Shown here: one piece after another, positions 32,491 through 41,971 of the stretch
Numbering within the stretch: position 1 is the first letter of the stretch
How the letters are laid out: the number at the start of each line of letters is the position of its first letter
The notes under the pieces: model-generated
Databases searched by the model: none
Told to the model about the DNA's origin: nothing
Seen by the model: only the letters and a program-made list of their open reading frames with translations
Position numbers and translations under genes: made by a program
From: Undibacterium sp.
Lineage (GTDB): Bacteria; Pseudomonadota; Gammaproteobacteria; Burkholderiales; Burkholderiaceae_D
Direction: 5' to 3'
DNA length: 51,000 nucleotides
Assembly: GCF_030651495.1 (NCBI RefSeq)
Contig: NZ_JAUSFI010000103.1
Location: 1 to 51,000 of the forward strand

Positions 32491-33755
32491 TAGCTATGAA
32501 TCACGATGACCCATACCGGGGGAATATTTTAACTAGGGGCCTCGGCCCTATCTTATCCCCCCTCGAAATATTACAATCACTGGCTCAATTCCCGCCCCTT
32601 CCTCAAAATTTGAAAGGAATGCCGCTGCATATACGCCTACATTACCTGATGAGTGTCAGAGATTTGCATATTCCGTTTCAGGAAGGCGCGAATTTGTTCT
32701 CCACGGCAGATTTAATGATCCGTCAGGGCTATCGATATCGAGACCCGTCTTTTGCCAGCACATGGAACATTGTCGGTGATGAACCGGGTAATATCAAGGT
32801 ACCACGATCACCGGCCACCTCCGCTGTTGCTGTTGGAATCTCAGGCTCGGGAAAAACTGAAGCAGTATCACGCGGATTGGCTATCTATCCAAGTCAAATT
32901 ATTCAACACGAAAAATTTCCTCAGATTTCAGGAGGTATATCTCAAGTTGTGTGGATGTCTACCGATGTCGCCTCGACAGGCCGTACTGTCGATCTTGCAG
33001 CGAATTTGATGATGGAGTGGGATCATGTTACACAAGGGAAGAGATTCTCAGCTTCGCTTAGTAGAAATCGGCGTGACGGGATGCAGATGCTGGACGAATG
33101 GCGTCAAGTCGCTTCTAGTCATTTTCTAGGTTTACTGCATCTCGACGAGGTTCAGAATTTTTTCAAATTATCGAGTCTTGAAAGACGACGAAAGAGAAAG
33201 AATGCTGATGGAAATTTTGAGCTAAGTATCGTAGAAGACGCGGCATTGCGGTGGATACTAAGCCTCACCAATATTTGGCAAATTCCACTTTTACTGACTG
33301 GAACACCTGACGGAATTGGTGCGCTAACAAAGCGTCTGAGTACTTCGCAAAGATTGGTCACCGTTGGCTATCATCATATTTCACATTTTGAGAGTGCGAC
33401 AGAGAGTCGATTTAGGGAAATCTTTTTACCGAAACTTTTTGAATACCAATTTGTATTGAACCCGATACCCTTAACTGACAGTTTAGCTGGGTTGATTATT
33501 GAGTTATCCGGAGGAATACCACGAATTGTTATCGCACTTTGGATCGCCGCACATCGAGTCGCATTTGAACGTAAAACAGACGATCTGCGAATTGACGACT
33601 TCCAAAGAGCGTCAGAAAAATATTTGGGAATATTAAAACCGGCAATTGCTGCTTTACGTTCAAGAGATCCACAGCGTATGTCGCAGTATGAAGACTTGGT
33701 TCAACGTGATGATGGTTTTTGGGGGGCTTTTTGGACTGCGCAGATTAGTCTTTAG
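32487..33755 (+). CDS. tnsC: AAA+ regulator TnsC
   Basis: 422 residues. TnsC couples target selection to the transposase. Walker A GISGSGKTEAV lies at about 117-127 and Walker B LLHLDEVQNFF near 216-226; sensor region LLLTGTPDGIGAL follows. N-terminal IPFQEGANLF-type region fits the TnsC/TniB family. GTG at 32487 overlaps the tnsB stop (GTGA); ATG at 32496 is an alternative start. It converges with tniQ with only 29 bp between stops. Confidence 0.92.
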   Translation: MIAMNHDDPYRGNILTRGLGPILSPLEILQSLAQFPPLPQNLKGMPLHIRLHYLMSVRDLHIPFQEGANLFSTADLMIRQGYRYRDPSFASTWNIVGDEPGNIKVPRSPATSAVAVGISGSGKTEAVSRGLAIYPSQIIQHEKFPQISGGISQVVWMSTDVASTGRTVDLAANLMMEWDHVTQGKRFSASLSRNRRDGMQMLDEWRQVASSHFLGLLHLDEVQNFFKLSSLERRRKRKNADGNFELSIVEDAALRWILSLTNIWQIPLLLTGTPDGIGALTKRLSTSQRLVTVGYHHISHFESATESRFREIFLPKLFEYQFVLNPIPLTDSLAGLIIELSGGIPRIVIALWIAAHRVAFERKTDDLRIDDFQRASEKYLGILKPAIAALRSRDPQRMSQYEDLVQRDDGFWGAFWTAQISL

Positions 33756-33784
33756 TTTTTGCATTTGCGGAGTCGTGATGTTTC

Positions 33785-35104
33785 TTAACCTACCATTGCA
33801 ATTGCTTCAAAAGGGGTAAGTGGCTTAATACGTGCTACCCCTGTTCCTCGGCCTCCGTGTGGCTTCATTTCCATTAGGGTCGCCGTAAAGGAATTGCCCA
33901 CTTGTCGAATGAAGTCTTCTAGTGTTTCAATACTAATTTTCCCGATTAATGCACTATCTGATAGGGATCGTTTCTCAACAAAAAAAGCAGTTGCCGCGTT
34001 CAGAGTAGATTGCCGATCTGAATCTTTGAGATTAGGAAGCCCCATGGCACGGAGGCGATTAAAAATATGCCATCTATTTTCTGATATTTCAAATTGCAGA
34101 ACAGCATATTGGCCTTTGGCTCGAATGTATGCTGCTTGTAACTGGTCTCCATCTATCGCAATTTCAGTGTTACGTACTCGTTTCTCCGTTGTTTCAATTG
34201 AGGGATTTACAAGAGCGTTCAACGCCTCATCAGCATTTTCAAATAATACGCAGCTCGCTAAAACATAGGCCGCTACTGATGAAGATAAGGTCGATAGGTA
34301 AACGACGCCATCCATCTTATGCATCTTTTCGCCCAATTTTTTGTCGAGTAAATCTGGAAACACGGTCGCCAGCCATTCTCTAGGGAAGGCACGTGCAACA
34401 AGGTCGCTCAATAACGGTTTATCACATTTCCCATTTTTTATCGACCAACCTTTGTCTTCAGTTCTACTCCTTAAAACATTGCGGACGATTTTTACATCAA
34501 TCGGTTTATCCGATTTAAGTAGTTCACGTGAGATCGTGAGATATTGTTGAATATACGTGTTCTCAATTATTGATTTCGCCCAGGTTTCATTGATGGCATT
34601 GATTGATTTAAATTGAGTTGATGGCGCTTTAAGAAAAGCGCCTTTGTCATCTGTGTAACTCAGTGCTGTGAGATGTTTTTCGCACGACATTACGCCCTGC
34701 AATTGATGGTCTCGGCGCCAATAACTCATCCCCATTGTTTCTTGATCGTCTTTTATACACGCGGGACAAAAATAAGCACCTGGTCGAGTTGGGCGCATAC
34801 CCGTCCATTTAAGCATGGAGTAGTTTTCTGTGCTGCCGTGAGAGAGGTTTGGGTAGTACGAGGCGATGGATCTTCTAAATGGCAGTGTCGTATGTCTACA
34901 AACAAATTCTGGCAAACTCATTTGCGCCATGAGACTTAAATATTCAATGTGATAGATCTTATGATCTACGTCCTCGGGAAATTTCGCCCATTCCGCAAAT
35001 ACCTTTAACGCTTCTTTTTCATTACGTAAGCCATTTAGCCGGATTACACGCCCAAAATACGATTCTGCCAATTCGTCAGGCATAGGTGATGGCGTAATGA
35101 TCAT
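33785..35104 (-). CDS. tniQ: TniQ-family targeting protein (short type)
   Basis: 439 residues with the TniQ zinc-finger signature: YFCPACIKDDQETMGMSYWR then GVMSCEKHLTAL. The N terminus PDELAESYFGRVIRLNG resembles the SWLxRLA-type entry of the family. The remainder shows no TnsD-like C-terminal repeats. Encoded with the XRE gene upstream (ATGA overlap) on the strand opposite to tnsABC. Since a full-length TnsD is also present, this protein may serve a second targeting pathway, as TnsE does in Tn7. No cas genes are next to it. Confidence 0.88.
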   Translation of the reverse strand: MIITPSPMPDELAESYFGRVIRLNGLRNEKEALKVFAEWAKFPEDVDHKIYHIEYLSLMAQMSLPEFVCRHTTLPFRRSIASYYPNLSHGSTENYSMLKWTGMRPTRPGAYFCPACIKDDQETMGMSYWRRDHQLQGVMSCEKHLTALSYTDDKGAFLKAPSTQFKSINAINETWAKSIIENTYIQQYLTISRELLKSDKPIDVKIVRNVLRSRTEDKGWSIKNGKCDKPLLSDLVARAFPREWLATVFPDLLDKKLGEKMHKMDGVVYLSTLSSSVAAYVLASCVLFENADEALNALVNPSIETTEKRVRNTEIAIDGDQLQAAYIRAKGQYAVLQFEISENRWHIFNRLRAMGLPNLKDSDRQSTLNAATAFFVEKRSLSDSALIGKISIETLEDFIRQVGNSFTATLMEMKPHGGRGTGVARIKPLTPFEAIAMVG

Positions 35105-35469
35105 CTTGAGACTTTCGATTTTAATGAGAGTACTTTAACTTCAGGTGAGCTTAAAACTGCTAAAGATCGAATGACGGACGCTAGTGCCTTTGAATGTGCG
35201 GGCGTGCCATCCCATGTATCAGCAAGTGCATCGATTAGTTCTTTATTGGAGCGAATGGCGTCAGAAGATGTTTTCTTATTCAAATTTTCTGCATAAATGC
35301 ATATTTCTTCAAATATCCTGGAATATCGAATGGCATTGCCGCTTAAAATGCGACTAACCTGGGATTGACTGGCTCCGATTGATAATGCGATGTCTTCTTG
35401 ATTTAGTTCAAGTGACCGATATATCTTTGCAGCATGTAGTGCACGCGACTTAAGCTCTGAATTTTGCAT
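35101..35469 (-). CDS. XRE-family HTH regulator of the tniQ operon
   Basis: 122 residues with an N-terminal HTH (LNQEDIALSIGASQSQVSRI then LSGNAIRYSRIFEEI) and a helical C terminus. Its stop overlaps the tniQ start (ATGA). A repressor coupled to a targeting protein suggests that use of the second pathway is controlled. The promoter lies in the short gap after tnsD (35470-35527). Confidence 0.8.
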   Translation of the reverse strand: MQNSELKSRALHAAKIYRSLELNQEDIALSIGASQSQVSRILSGNAIRYSRIFEEICIYAENLNKKTSSDAIRSNKELIDALADTWDGTPAHSKALASVIRSLAVLSSPEVKVLSLKSKVSR

Positions 35470-35527
35470 ATTTTAAGCATATCAAAATGCATAAATGCAT
35501 GCAAGCTAAGAATTTTGTGTATGGAAA

Positions 35528-37312
35528 TTATTTTGCTAAATCGATTTGATTATTCGCTGATACGGAATGATGAAGTGCGACTTTGATGGCGCGCATTGTT
35601 AGGGGGAGCTGCTTTAGTGCCGATTGCTTTGCTTTAAGTTCAGGTATTTCCTGGTACAGGTGCCACATCATTAACTTATGCCTACCCATCGTAGGTAACA
35701 AAGCTAAAGCCGCTCGTTCGACTGCTGCACATAATTCTATGTCTCTCAGATCCCAACGCACGCTGGTATTGTGTTGATCGGCTACTACGCGACGTGCTGG
35801 AGAATGCTCTGCTAACCAGGCGCGATCATTTCGATATAACCATGCATACGATTTAGGATCTAAGTTGCGAATGAATTTTACGCCGAGCTCTTCGTTTGCC
35901 TTTATTAGCGCTGCCCATGATTCTCGAGCAGTATGTTGTGCGGCTTGAAATCGAGCGTATTGCCATTTAGAATGCAAGCCAATCTCGGTGCGAAGAACGT
36001 GTGTTACGGTAACAATAGATATCTGAAATTTTATTGCCGCGGCATTCTTATCTATTCCTAGTTTGAGTTGCTCGACCAATTCTCGTCGATGGTGTTCTTT
36101 CAGTTTTTTGGGGCGACGGGAAACCTCTATGCCCATTTGTGCGGCCCAAACAAGCGCAGTCGCCGTGTCAATATGCATCTCGATTGCTGCTGCGCGTATC
36201 GACTTTCCGCCCTCTTGAATTAATTTCGCTAATTCCAATTTTCTGACGTCTTGTGAAGGGGGCGGCTCAGTAGATTCACATGGCAATACTGAAGGGCCAA
36301 GCGTTGGACGCTTACTCAATTCCAACGCGACAGCATTTTCATTGTATCTTTCGGAAAAACGTTCGAAATTTCCGACAAGCCAGTCGATCATGACGACATG
36401 GCGTAAGGGGTGTGTTCCGGCACGTGGCATTCGCAATTGTCGCGTTAATTGGGTTTTCGCTTCTTGATCTGTCGCCGGAAACGCCATGAACTCAGGAAGT
36501 GCCCTTATTGACTCGACATGGGTTCTAAATTCATTGGCAATTTTTGTGAGTTGAAGGCCACCATTTTTAGTTAATAAATTCCGTTCTCCGAGCGCTAATC
36601 GATAAATCGGATGTAGTTGTGTCAAATCGATTTGAGTACTGGGCTCTTGATGAACCATTTGAATGGTTAAGTTTGCGAGTCGAGAAAGATGTTCCATGGC
36701 TGAGTCGCACAAGGCACTAGCTTCGTTTGGCCATGATCTAAGATGTCTCTCATCTGGGAGGTGCCAAAAAAATCTTTCAACTCCGCTGGCTTTTAGATCG
36801 GATTCCAGAAGTGGAACTACATGAATTGGACAGATCCAAACGCCTGGATATTGATGCTGTAGATGCCAGTAAGCCCATCCATAAGATTCGCGGTCACTTT
36901 TCATACATGCTGGGCATGCTTTGAGCGGATGATTTGCGCGGAACCGGCTGGTGAGAATGCCTAAACGAAGTTTTAGATGGGCAACTGTCGTACTGCGCAT
37001 CGTTGCAATCGCATTTTTGACTTCAGCTTCTGGCATAAACCGACTGTAATATCGGAGCATTGTGTGTTCAGTACACATTGTTGCGGCAGTACCGAAGTGT
37101 TCTTCAGTGCGTTTAGAAAACTCATCGATACAACTAGGAAGATCATGTTGACTTCCTCCATTCGACCTGCCAAATAGCAGCAGATTCGTATGCCTAGCGA
37201 GTCTGTGACCCCAATAATAATGATGGCGACTTGCCAGGCTGAATAGAGTCTCGTCGGGCAGCCATGAAAGCAACGCTGAATTACCAAACATGTCATGTGT
37301 GGTGTTCATCAA
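35528..37312 (-). CDS. tnsD: target-site selector TnsD
   Basis: 594 residues. N-terminal TniQ domain: LLSWLPDETLFSLASRHHYY, zinc finger ACPACMKSDRESYGWAYWH then GVWICPIHVVPLLE. The C-terminal half carries two HTH-like segments and YAWLYRNDRAWLAEHSPAR then VRWDLRDIELCAAV, which closely follows Tn7 TnsD (YAWLYRHDRDWL...RVDWNQRD). Tn7 TnsD binds the glmS 3' end and recruits TnsC, so this protein very likely directed insertion here. It is transcribed away from the tniQ operon's promoter gap in the same direction; the minus strand orientation opposite tnsABC is unusual. Confidence 0.93.
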   Translation of the reverse strand: MMNTTHDMFGNSALLSWLPDETLFSLASRHHYYWGHRLARHTNLLLFGRSNGGSQHDLPSCIDEFSKRTEEHFGTAATMCTEHTMLRYYSRFMPEAEVKNAIATMRSTTVAHLKLRLGILTSRFRANHPLKACPACMKSDRESYGWAYWHLQHQYPGVWICPIHVVPLLESDLKASGVERFFWHLPDERHLRSWPNEASALCDSAMEHLSRLANLTIQMVHQEPSTQIDLTQLHPIYRLALGERNLLTKNGGLQLTKIANEFRTHVESIRALPEFMAFPATDQEAKTQLTRQLRMPRAGTHPLRHVVMIDWLVGNFERFSERYNENAVALELSKRPTLGPSVLPCESTEPPPSQDVRKLELAKLIQEGGKSIRAAAIEMHIDTATALVWAAQMGIEVSRRPKKLKEHHRRELVEQLKLGIDKNAAAIKFQISIVTVTHVLRTEIGLHSKWQYARFQAAQHTARESWAALIKANEELGVKFIRNLDPKSYAWLYRNDRAWLAEHSPARRVVADQHNTSVRWDLRDIELCAAVERAALALLPTMGRHKLMMWHLYQEIPELKAKQSALKQLPLTMRAIKVALHHSVSANNQIDLAK

Positions 37313-37983
37313 TAGATTTTCGTTTCGACACGCGTAAAGGATTGGGCAAATAAAGGATGCTGCAATTGTAAATATTTTATTGCGCTTTACAAATGAAACA
37401 TGACATGCGGTGATAGCAATATAGGAAATTTATACGAATAACGATTACATCAAGTCGTTACATTGGTAACTCAATATTTATTTGAAATGGGCAACCAACC
37501 GACAATCTGGCGCGTTTCTTTTTTGGCCACAAACCATTTATTAACGTGAACAGCTCGCCGATGTGAGGCAGAATATCCGGAATCCAATAGACCTGTATCT
37601 CGATCATGGGTTGGCTGGTACGTCTATATCCCTCTGCGAAAGTTGCAGAGCCAAACCAGTCGACGGCGCCAAGCATGATTGTCTTTTGCTAGATCTCGGA
37701 TTTGAAACTCGTTGATGTTCGTCATGTAAAAACCTTATAAACATGCATGATCAATTTCATCATTAAACGATGACTAAAGAAATTTAAACTTGGTAAAGTT
37801 ATTTTGGGTGCGGTTGTTTGGCCGCTTACAGTTCATTTAGAAGGCAATGTGTCGATGCCCATCGATAGCAATTAATAAAAATGAAAAAACAGATGCAAAA
37901 AAATCATGTCAATATTCTAATGTGCCAATATAATCAATGGGTAATATTAAAAATCTAGCATCATATCGAGAAGGGTAAGTGTT
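37313..37983. other. intergenic region between tnsD and the defence block
   Basis: About 670 bp, AT-rich. A frame at 37458-37676 (minus, 72 codons) and a short upstream frame from ATG 37728 look like pieces of a broken gene but match nothing I recognise. The last 150 bp probably contain the qatA promoter; AAGGG 9 bp before ATG 37984 is the ribosome binding site. No TnsB-like sites are visible here. Confidence 0.45.
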
Positions 37984-39834
37984 ATGTGGCATGACAACGA
38001 AACCACCGTTGACTACGTGAACTTCAATTTGGTTGCTACGGCATGTGCAAACCTTATACGTGAGGCCGATGGCGAACCGATATCAATTGGCATCTCAGGT
38101 GGTTGGGGAACGGGGAAATCATCTTTGGTTCGTATGGTGGAGCGCGAACTTAGTCCGCCAGATGAGGATTCGTCAGCAAACCAATTCATTGTCGCCACGT
38201 TTAATCCTTGGCTATACCAAGGATTCGAAGACGCCAGAACTGCGCTACTTCAAATTGTTGGGGATGCAGTATTGGCGAGAGCCGCATCGAACAAAACTCT
38301 TTTTGACAAAGCGCAAGCGCTACTGAAGCGCATTAATTTTCTTCGATTGACCCAGCTTGGTGGAGAAGTCGCAGCGACCCTAATTACTGGTGTGCCGGTC
38401 GGTCTTTTGGGTAGAGCTTTTGACGCAGGCGTAACTGCAATGCAAAATAGTTCAGTCTCTGATGGGCTGAGTGCGGCAAAAGCCGTACCTAGCGCCACAA
38501 AAGGACTTCTTGACGCAGCTAAACCGATATCTTTACCTCAGGAGATTCAAGAATTTCGCAACTCTTTAGAAGAACTTCTTAAAGAACTTAAAATCACTTT
38601 GGTTATTTTTGTCGACGACTTGGATCGTTGCCTTCCGAAGACTGCCATTGCGACGTTAGAGGCCATTAGACTTCTGCTTTTTCTTAAGAGAAGCGCTTTC
38701 GTGGTCGCCGCTGATGATGCATTTATTCGAGGGGCCGTTCGTGTGCATTTCGCTGGAACTGGTATAGACGATGATATTGCAACGAATTATTTCGACAAAT
38801 TGATTCAGGTCCCATTGCGAGTTCCTCGACTTGGTCCGAATGAAACCAAGGCATATACGGCATTGCTTTTTCTTGAGAATGCATTAAAGAAAAAAAATCT
38901 GGACAAGACTAAATTCGAGACTGCGATTCAACTAGTTGGCGAACGCTTGCGAGAAAGTTGGAAAGACAAAAGTGTTGATCTAAATTTCCTTGAAAGTCTA
39001 GTTCCACAAGACAACACAGAGCTTCTTGGTCTCATGGGCTTGGCAGAACGTCTTGCCCCGTTATTGCTTCAAGCCAGCGCGGTACAATCCAATCCGCGTT
39101 TAATAAAACGATTTTTGAACACTGTTTTCTTACGTAAAGCTCTCGCTAAACCTCAAGGAATTGACGTTGACGTACAAGTGCTTGCGAAGTGGCATTTATT
39201 AGAGCGATGTGATGAAACGATTGCAAATGCACTGGCTGATAAGGTATCTGCGAACACGGATGGTCGCGTTCATTTATTGCGTGAAGCAGAAGCAGCTGCT
39301 GAGGCTGTTGATGTGAAGTTACCAGCTCCGTTTGGAGATCAACCATTTGCTAGGGAATGGCTTCAACTGCCCCCCAAATTAGGCGACTTCGATCTTCGTC
39401 CAGTGCTCCATCTCAGTCGAGACAGTACTATTCGTGATTTTGGTGCAGATGAATTGAATCAAGCTGGCAAACAACTTCGAGATGGACTGATGACGGCGCG
39501 AACGAGCAGTGAGATATTAAAAGAACAAATTCGAGCTGCAGGCGAACAACAGGCCATCATCGCCATGACTAGAGCTTGGGATCAACGTGCCTCAATTCGA
39601 ACTTGGCAAAAAGCAGATGAAAATTTGATGCTTACCGAGGTTTGCAATGAGTATTCAGGTGCGACGAACCGCGCTATAACACTTCTTTCCAATGCACCGA
39701 AAGCACAACTTGCTCCAGCATTTGTACATCCACTACTAAGCTACGTATGGGCCAAGAGCTTATTGGTTGAATGGGAAAAACATGATCACACCCCGACAAT
39801 CGTTAAGAATGCTATCAATCAAGGGAACAAATAA
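37984..39834 (+). CDS. qatA: QatA, KAP-family P-loop ATPase
   Basis: 616 residues. Walker A GGWGTGKS at 39-46 and Walker B VIFVDDLDRCLP around 208-219 define a KAP-type NTPase; a hydrophobic, Gly-rich segment between them (about 120-165) is also usual. First gene of the QatABCD anti-phage system, which is recognised by the fixed order KAP ATPase, unknown protein, QueC-like, TatD-like. The gene overlaps qatB by one base pattern TAATG. Its exact biochemical role in the system is not known. Confidence 0.9.
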   Translation: MWHDNETTVDYVNFNLVATACANLIREADGEPISIGISGGWGTGKSSLVRMVERELSPPDEDSSANQFIVATFNPWLYQGFEDARTALLQIVGDAVLARAASNKTLFDKAQALLKRINFLRLTQLGGEVAATLITGVPVGLLGRAFDAGVTAMQNSSVSDGLSAAKAVPSATKGLLDAAKPISLPQEIQEFRNSLEELLKELKITLVIFVDDLDRCLPKTAIATLEAIRLLLFLKRSAFVVAADDAFIRGAVRVHFAGTGIDDDIATNYFDKLIQVPLRVPRLGPNETKAYTALLFLENALKKKNLDKTKFETAIQLVGERLRESWKDKSVDLNFLESLVPQDNTELLGLMGLAERLAPLLLQASAVQSNPRLIKRFLNTVFLRKALAKPQGIDVDVQVLAKWHLLERCDETIANALADKVSANTDGRVHLLREAEAAAEAVDVKLPAPFGDQPFAREWLQLPPKLGDFDLRPVLHLSRDSTIRDFGADELNQAGKQLRDGLMTARTSSEILKEQIRAAGEQQAIIAMTRAWDQRASIRTWQKADENLMLTEVCNEYSGATNRAITLLSNAPKAQLAPAFVHPLLSYVWAKSLLVEWEKHDHTPTIVKNAINQGNK

Positions 39835-40715
39835 TGGGAACGTCGACATCAAGCACGGGTGCAAGTGCCGGGGTTCCTTTTGACCCAGCTTGGTTAAATG
39901 ATGTTGAAGAAGTAGGTGAAACTGAGACTGCAGATATGCAACTCAATCCATCTGAAGAGTCAGGGCAAGAAAATACGGATTCTGTGGAGGAAATATCCGG
40001 TGATGAGCCTGAGACCGCGGATGATTCGCCAGTTGATGTTTCAGCTGCGGAGATAGCTCCTCCAGCCAGATATTCAGAGGCTAGGAGACAGCTTACAAGA
40101 TTCGTGAATACTGGTGACCATGACGCGCTCCGCGGGGCTATTTCAAGTCTTGTAAATAAAGGCATGGGAGGCTCGGCAAAAGCGGCAAGCAGGATGCGCA
40201 CCACTGCAAGCGCAGCATCAGCGCTCGGTGGGTTCCTAAAGGCCGCACGGGATGGTACATCTCTCACCATTGCGGCATGGGTTGCATCCGCAAAAGAAAG
40301 AGGGCTAAGAGGCTCAGATATCGCTCTCGAAGTCGTCAATCAGTTACTGCCGCTGGGTGGGAGCATAGATGAAGAATCCGCAAAACATGCGATGACACAA
40401 GCAATTGCCTACTTATATGAGGTTGAACCTACAATTGATTTGTTCAAATTAGGGGATGATCAAATTGCTTGCTTAATGGCATACACGGTTGCCTTTGACG
40501 TCTATCATCGAGTTCAGTTGGAATTGGGTCGCGTTTTTGAAAAGTTAAAATATTCCGCACTACTTATACACGAACGACTAAATCAAGCTCTTGATTACGT
40601 TATTGCCGTGGTTTCTGCGGAAATGATTAAGGCGAGAGGCACTCAAAGTACTTCCATGCGCACCATTGCAAACAACGCTTTGCGCAACACACTCAATGTA
40701 TTTGGTGCCCCATGA
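39834..40715 (+). CDS. qatB: QatB, defence-system component of unknown function
   Basis: 293 residues. The first about 75 residues are acidic and probably disordered (EEVGETETADMQ, EESGQENTDSVEE); the rest is helical, starting PARYSEARRQLTRFVNTGDH. Gly/Ala-rich SSLVNKGMGGSAKAASRM resembles the conserved core of QatB proteins. Identification relies mainly on its place between qatA and qatC. Coupled to both by overlaps (TAATG and ATGA). Confidence 0.85.
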   Translation: MGTSTSSTGASAGVPFDPAWLNDVEEVGETETADMQLNPSEESGQENTDSVEEISGDEPETADDSPVDVSAAEIAPPARYSEARRQLTRFVNTGDHDALRGAISSLVNKGMGGSAKAASRMRTTASAASALGGFLKAARDGTSLTIAAWVASAKERGLRGSDIALEVVNQLLPLGGSIDEESAKHAMTQAIAYLYEVEPTIDLFKLGDDQIACLMAYTVAFDVYHRVQLELGRVFEKLKYSALLIHERLNQALDYVIAVVSAEMIKARGTQSTSMRTIANNALRNTLNVFGAP

Positions 40716-41971
40716 AAGTACTTTGTTCAAGTCTGGATTCTTTGCCGAATCCTCTCCCACCGGAAATCATAGCATTTACTTTCTTTGAGTCAGGCAATTC
40801 TCCAAATGTTGGCCGAATCGCACACGGTTGGCCAGTCGAACTTCGTCGTGCTAAATATGCTCCATCGACCAACATCTGGGATTTTGTTTTATTCAGTCTC
40901 GCCGTTTGTGCTGCTGATTTAGCTTGCTTACGAAGGGGAAGCGCAGATGGATGGACTCGGAAAATTGAACTGTCGGTGACATTGAATGAGCCAGCGAAGT
41001 GGTTATCGCATACGGAGTCTATACAAGGAATGCTTCGTATACTTACAGGTGATTTCTGGATCATGAAATTTTTGCCGGGAGGCCCAATCCCGCCGCAAGG
41101 AACGCGCGAGCTCTGTGATCGTGATTGCGTTTCACTTCTGTCTGGTGGTTTGGATAGTCTCATTGGAGGAATTGATCTCCATAGTCAAAATCGCGCTCCA
41201 ATTTTTGTATCGCAGCTTGCTCATGAGGACTCTGCACGACAACGTACATACGCAACCGAGCTCGGTGGTGGAGAGTGGCACCAACAGTGGAGTCATAAAA
41301 TCGGATTTAACGGTCCGCATGAGCCCTCTACGAGAGCGCGTTCTATGGCATTTTATGGATTTGCAGTGCTAGCCTCGTCCTTAATTCAAAGTACGGAAGT
41401 CGATATTTTTGTTCCGGAAAATGGCTTTATTAGTCTAAATCCACCGCTGTTACCTGGTCGTATGGCAAGTCTCAGCACCCGAACGACGCATCCGTTGTTT
41501 ATGTCCATGCTGCAAAATCTCCTTACTGCGATTGGTATAAATGTGCGATTACAGATGCCGTACCGTTTCAAAACTAAAGGTGAGATGCTCAAAGAGTGTG
41601 GGAATCAAACGTTACTGAGCAAATATGCTTCGGACTCAACCAGTTGTGGAAGATTTCGAACATACAATCGCACACATTGCGGGCGTTGTGTGCCATGTAT
41701 GATTAGAAAGGCGGCTTTCATGCATTGGGATGCGGCCGCAGACACGACCACATACAAATTCAAGTCCCTCACCAATGCCGCGAAGTCTGCCGCCGACGAT
41801 CCAATGGCAGCCGCCTGTGCGGTCCTTGCTTCGCAGAGTAAGGGAATTGATTCCTTCTTGGGGGCCACGCTGTCCTTTGCGGATTCTCAAGAAAGAAGCA
41901 AGTATAGGGATGTTGCGGAACGTGGGCTAGTAGAGCTTGGCGAACTCTTGAAGCGGGATGGTGTTTTGTGA
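40712..41971 (+). CDS. qatC: QatC, QueC-like enzyme
   Basis: 419 residues. PP-loop ATP pyrophosphatase motif SGGLDS at 144-149, and four cysteines (C312, C323, C326, C329, in HCGRCVPC) like the zinc site of QueC, which makes preQ0. QatC proteins carry an extra N-terminal domain (here about 1-130), consistent with modification of a protein or nucleic acid in defence rather than queuosine synthesis. Overlaps neighbours by ATGA and TGATG. Confidence 0.92.
   Translation: MKVLCSSLDSLPNPLPPEIIAFTFFESGNSPNVGRIAHGWPVELRRAKYAPSTNIWDFVLFSLAVCAADLACLRRGSADGWTRKIELSVTLNEPAKWLSHTESIQGMLRILTGDFWIMKFLPGGPIPPQGTRELCDRDCVSLLSGGLDSLIGGIDLHSQNRAPIFVSQLAHEDSARQRTYATELGGGEWHQQWSHKIGFNGPHEPSTRARSMAFYGFAVLASSLIQSTEVDIFVPENGFISLNPPLLPGRMASLSTRTTHPLFMSMLQNLLTAIGINVRLQMPYRFKTKGEMLKECGNQTLLSKYASDSTSCGRFRTYNRTHCGRCVPCMIRKAAFMHWDAAADTTTYKFKSLTNAAKSAADDPMAAACAVLASQSKGIDSFLGATLSFADSQERSKYRDVAERGLVELGELLKRDGVL

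Noticed and set aside
33785..37312. CRISPR-associated transposon (CAST), because of TniQ with TnsABC
   Set aside because: No cas genes, no CRISPR array and a TnsD with a Tn7-like C-terminus; targeting by protein is sufficient.
37458..37728. A further tns gene (for example tnsE) next to tnsD
   Set aside because: Two short frames of 16-72 codons with no recognisable motif; at best a broken gene.
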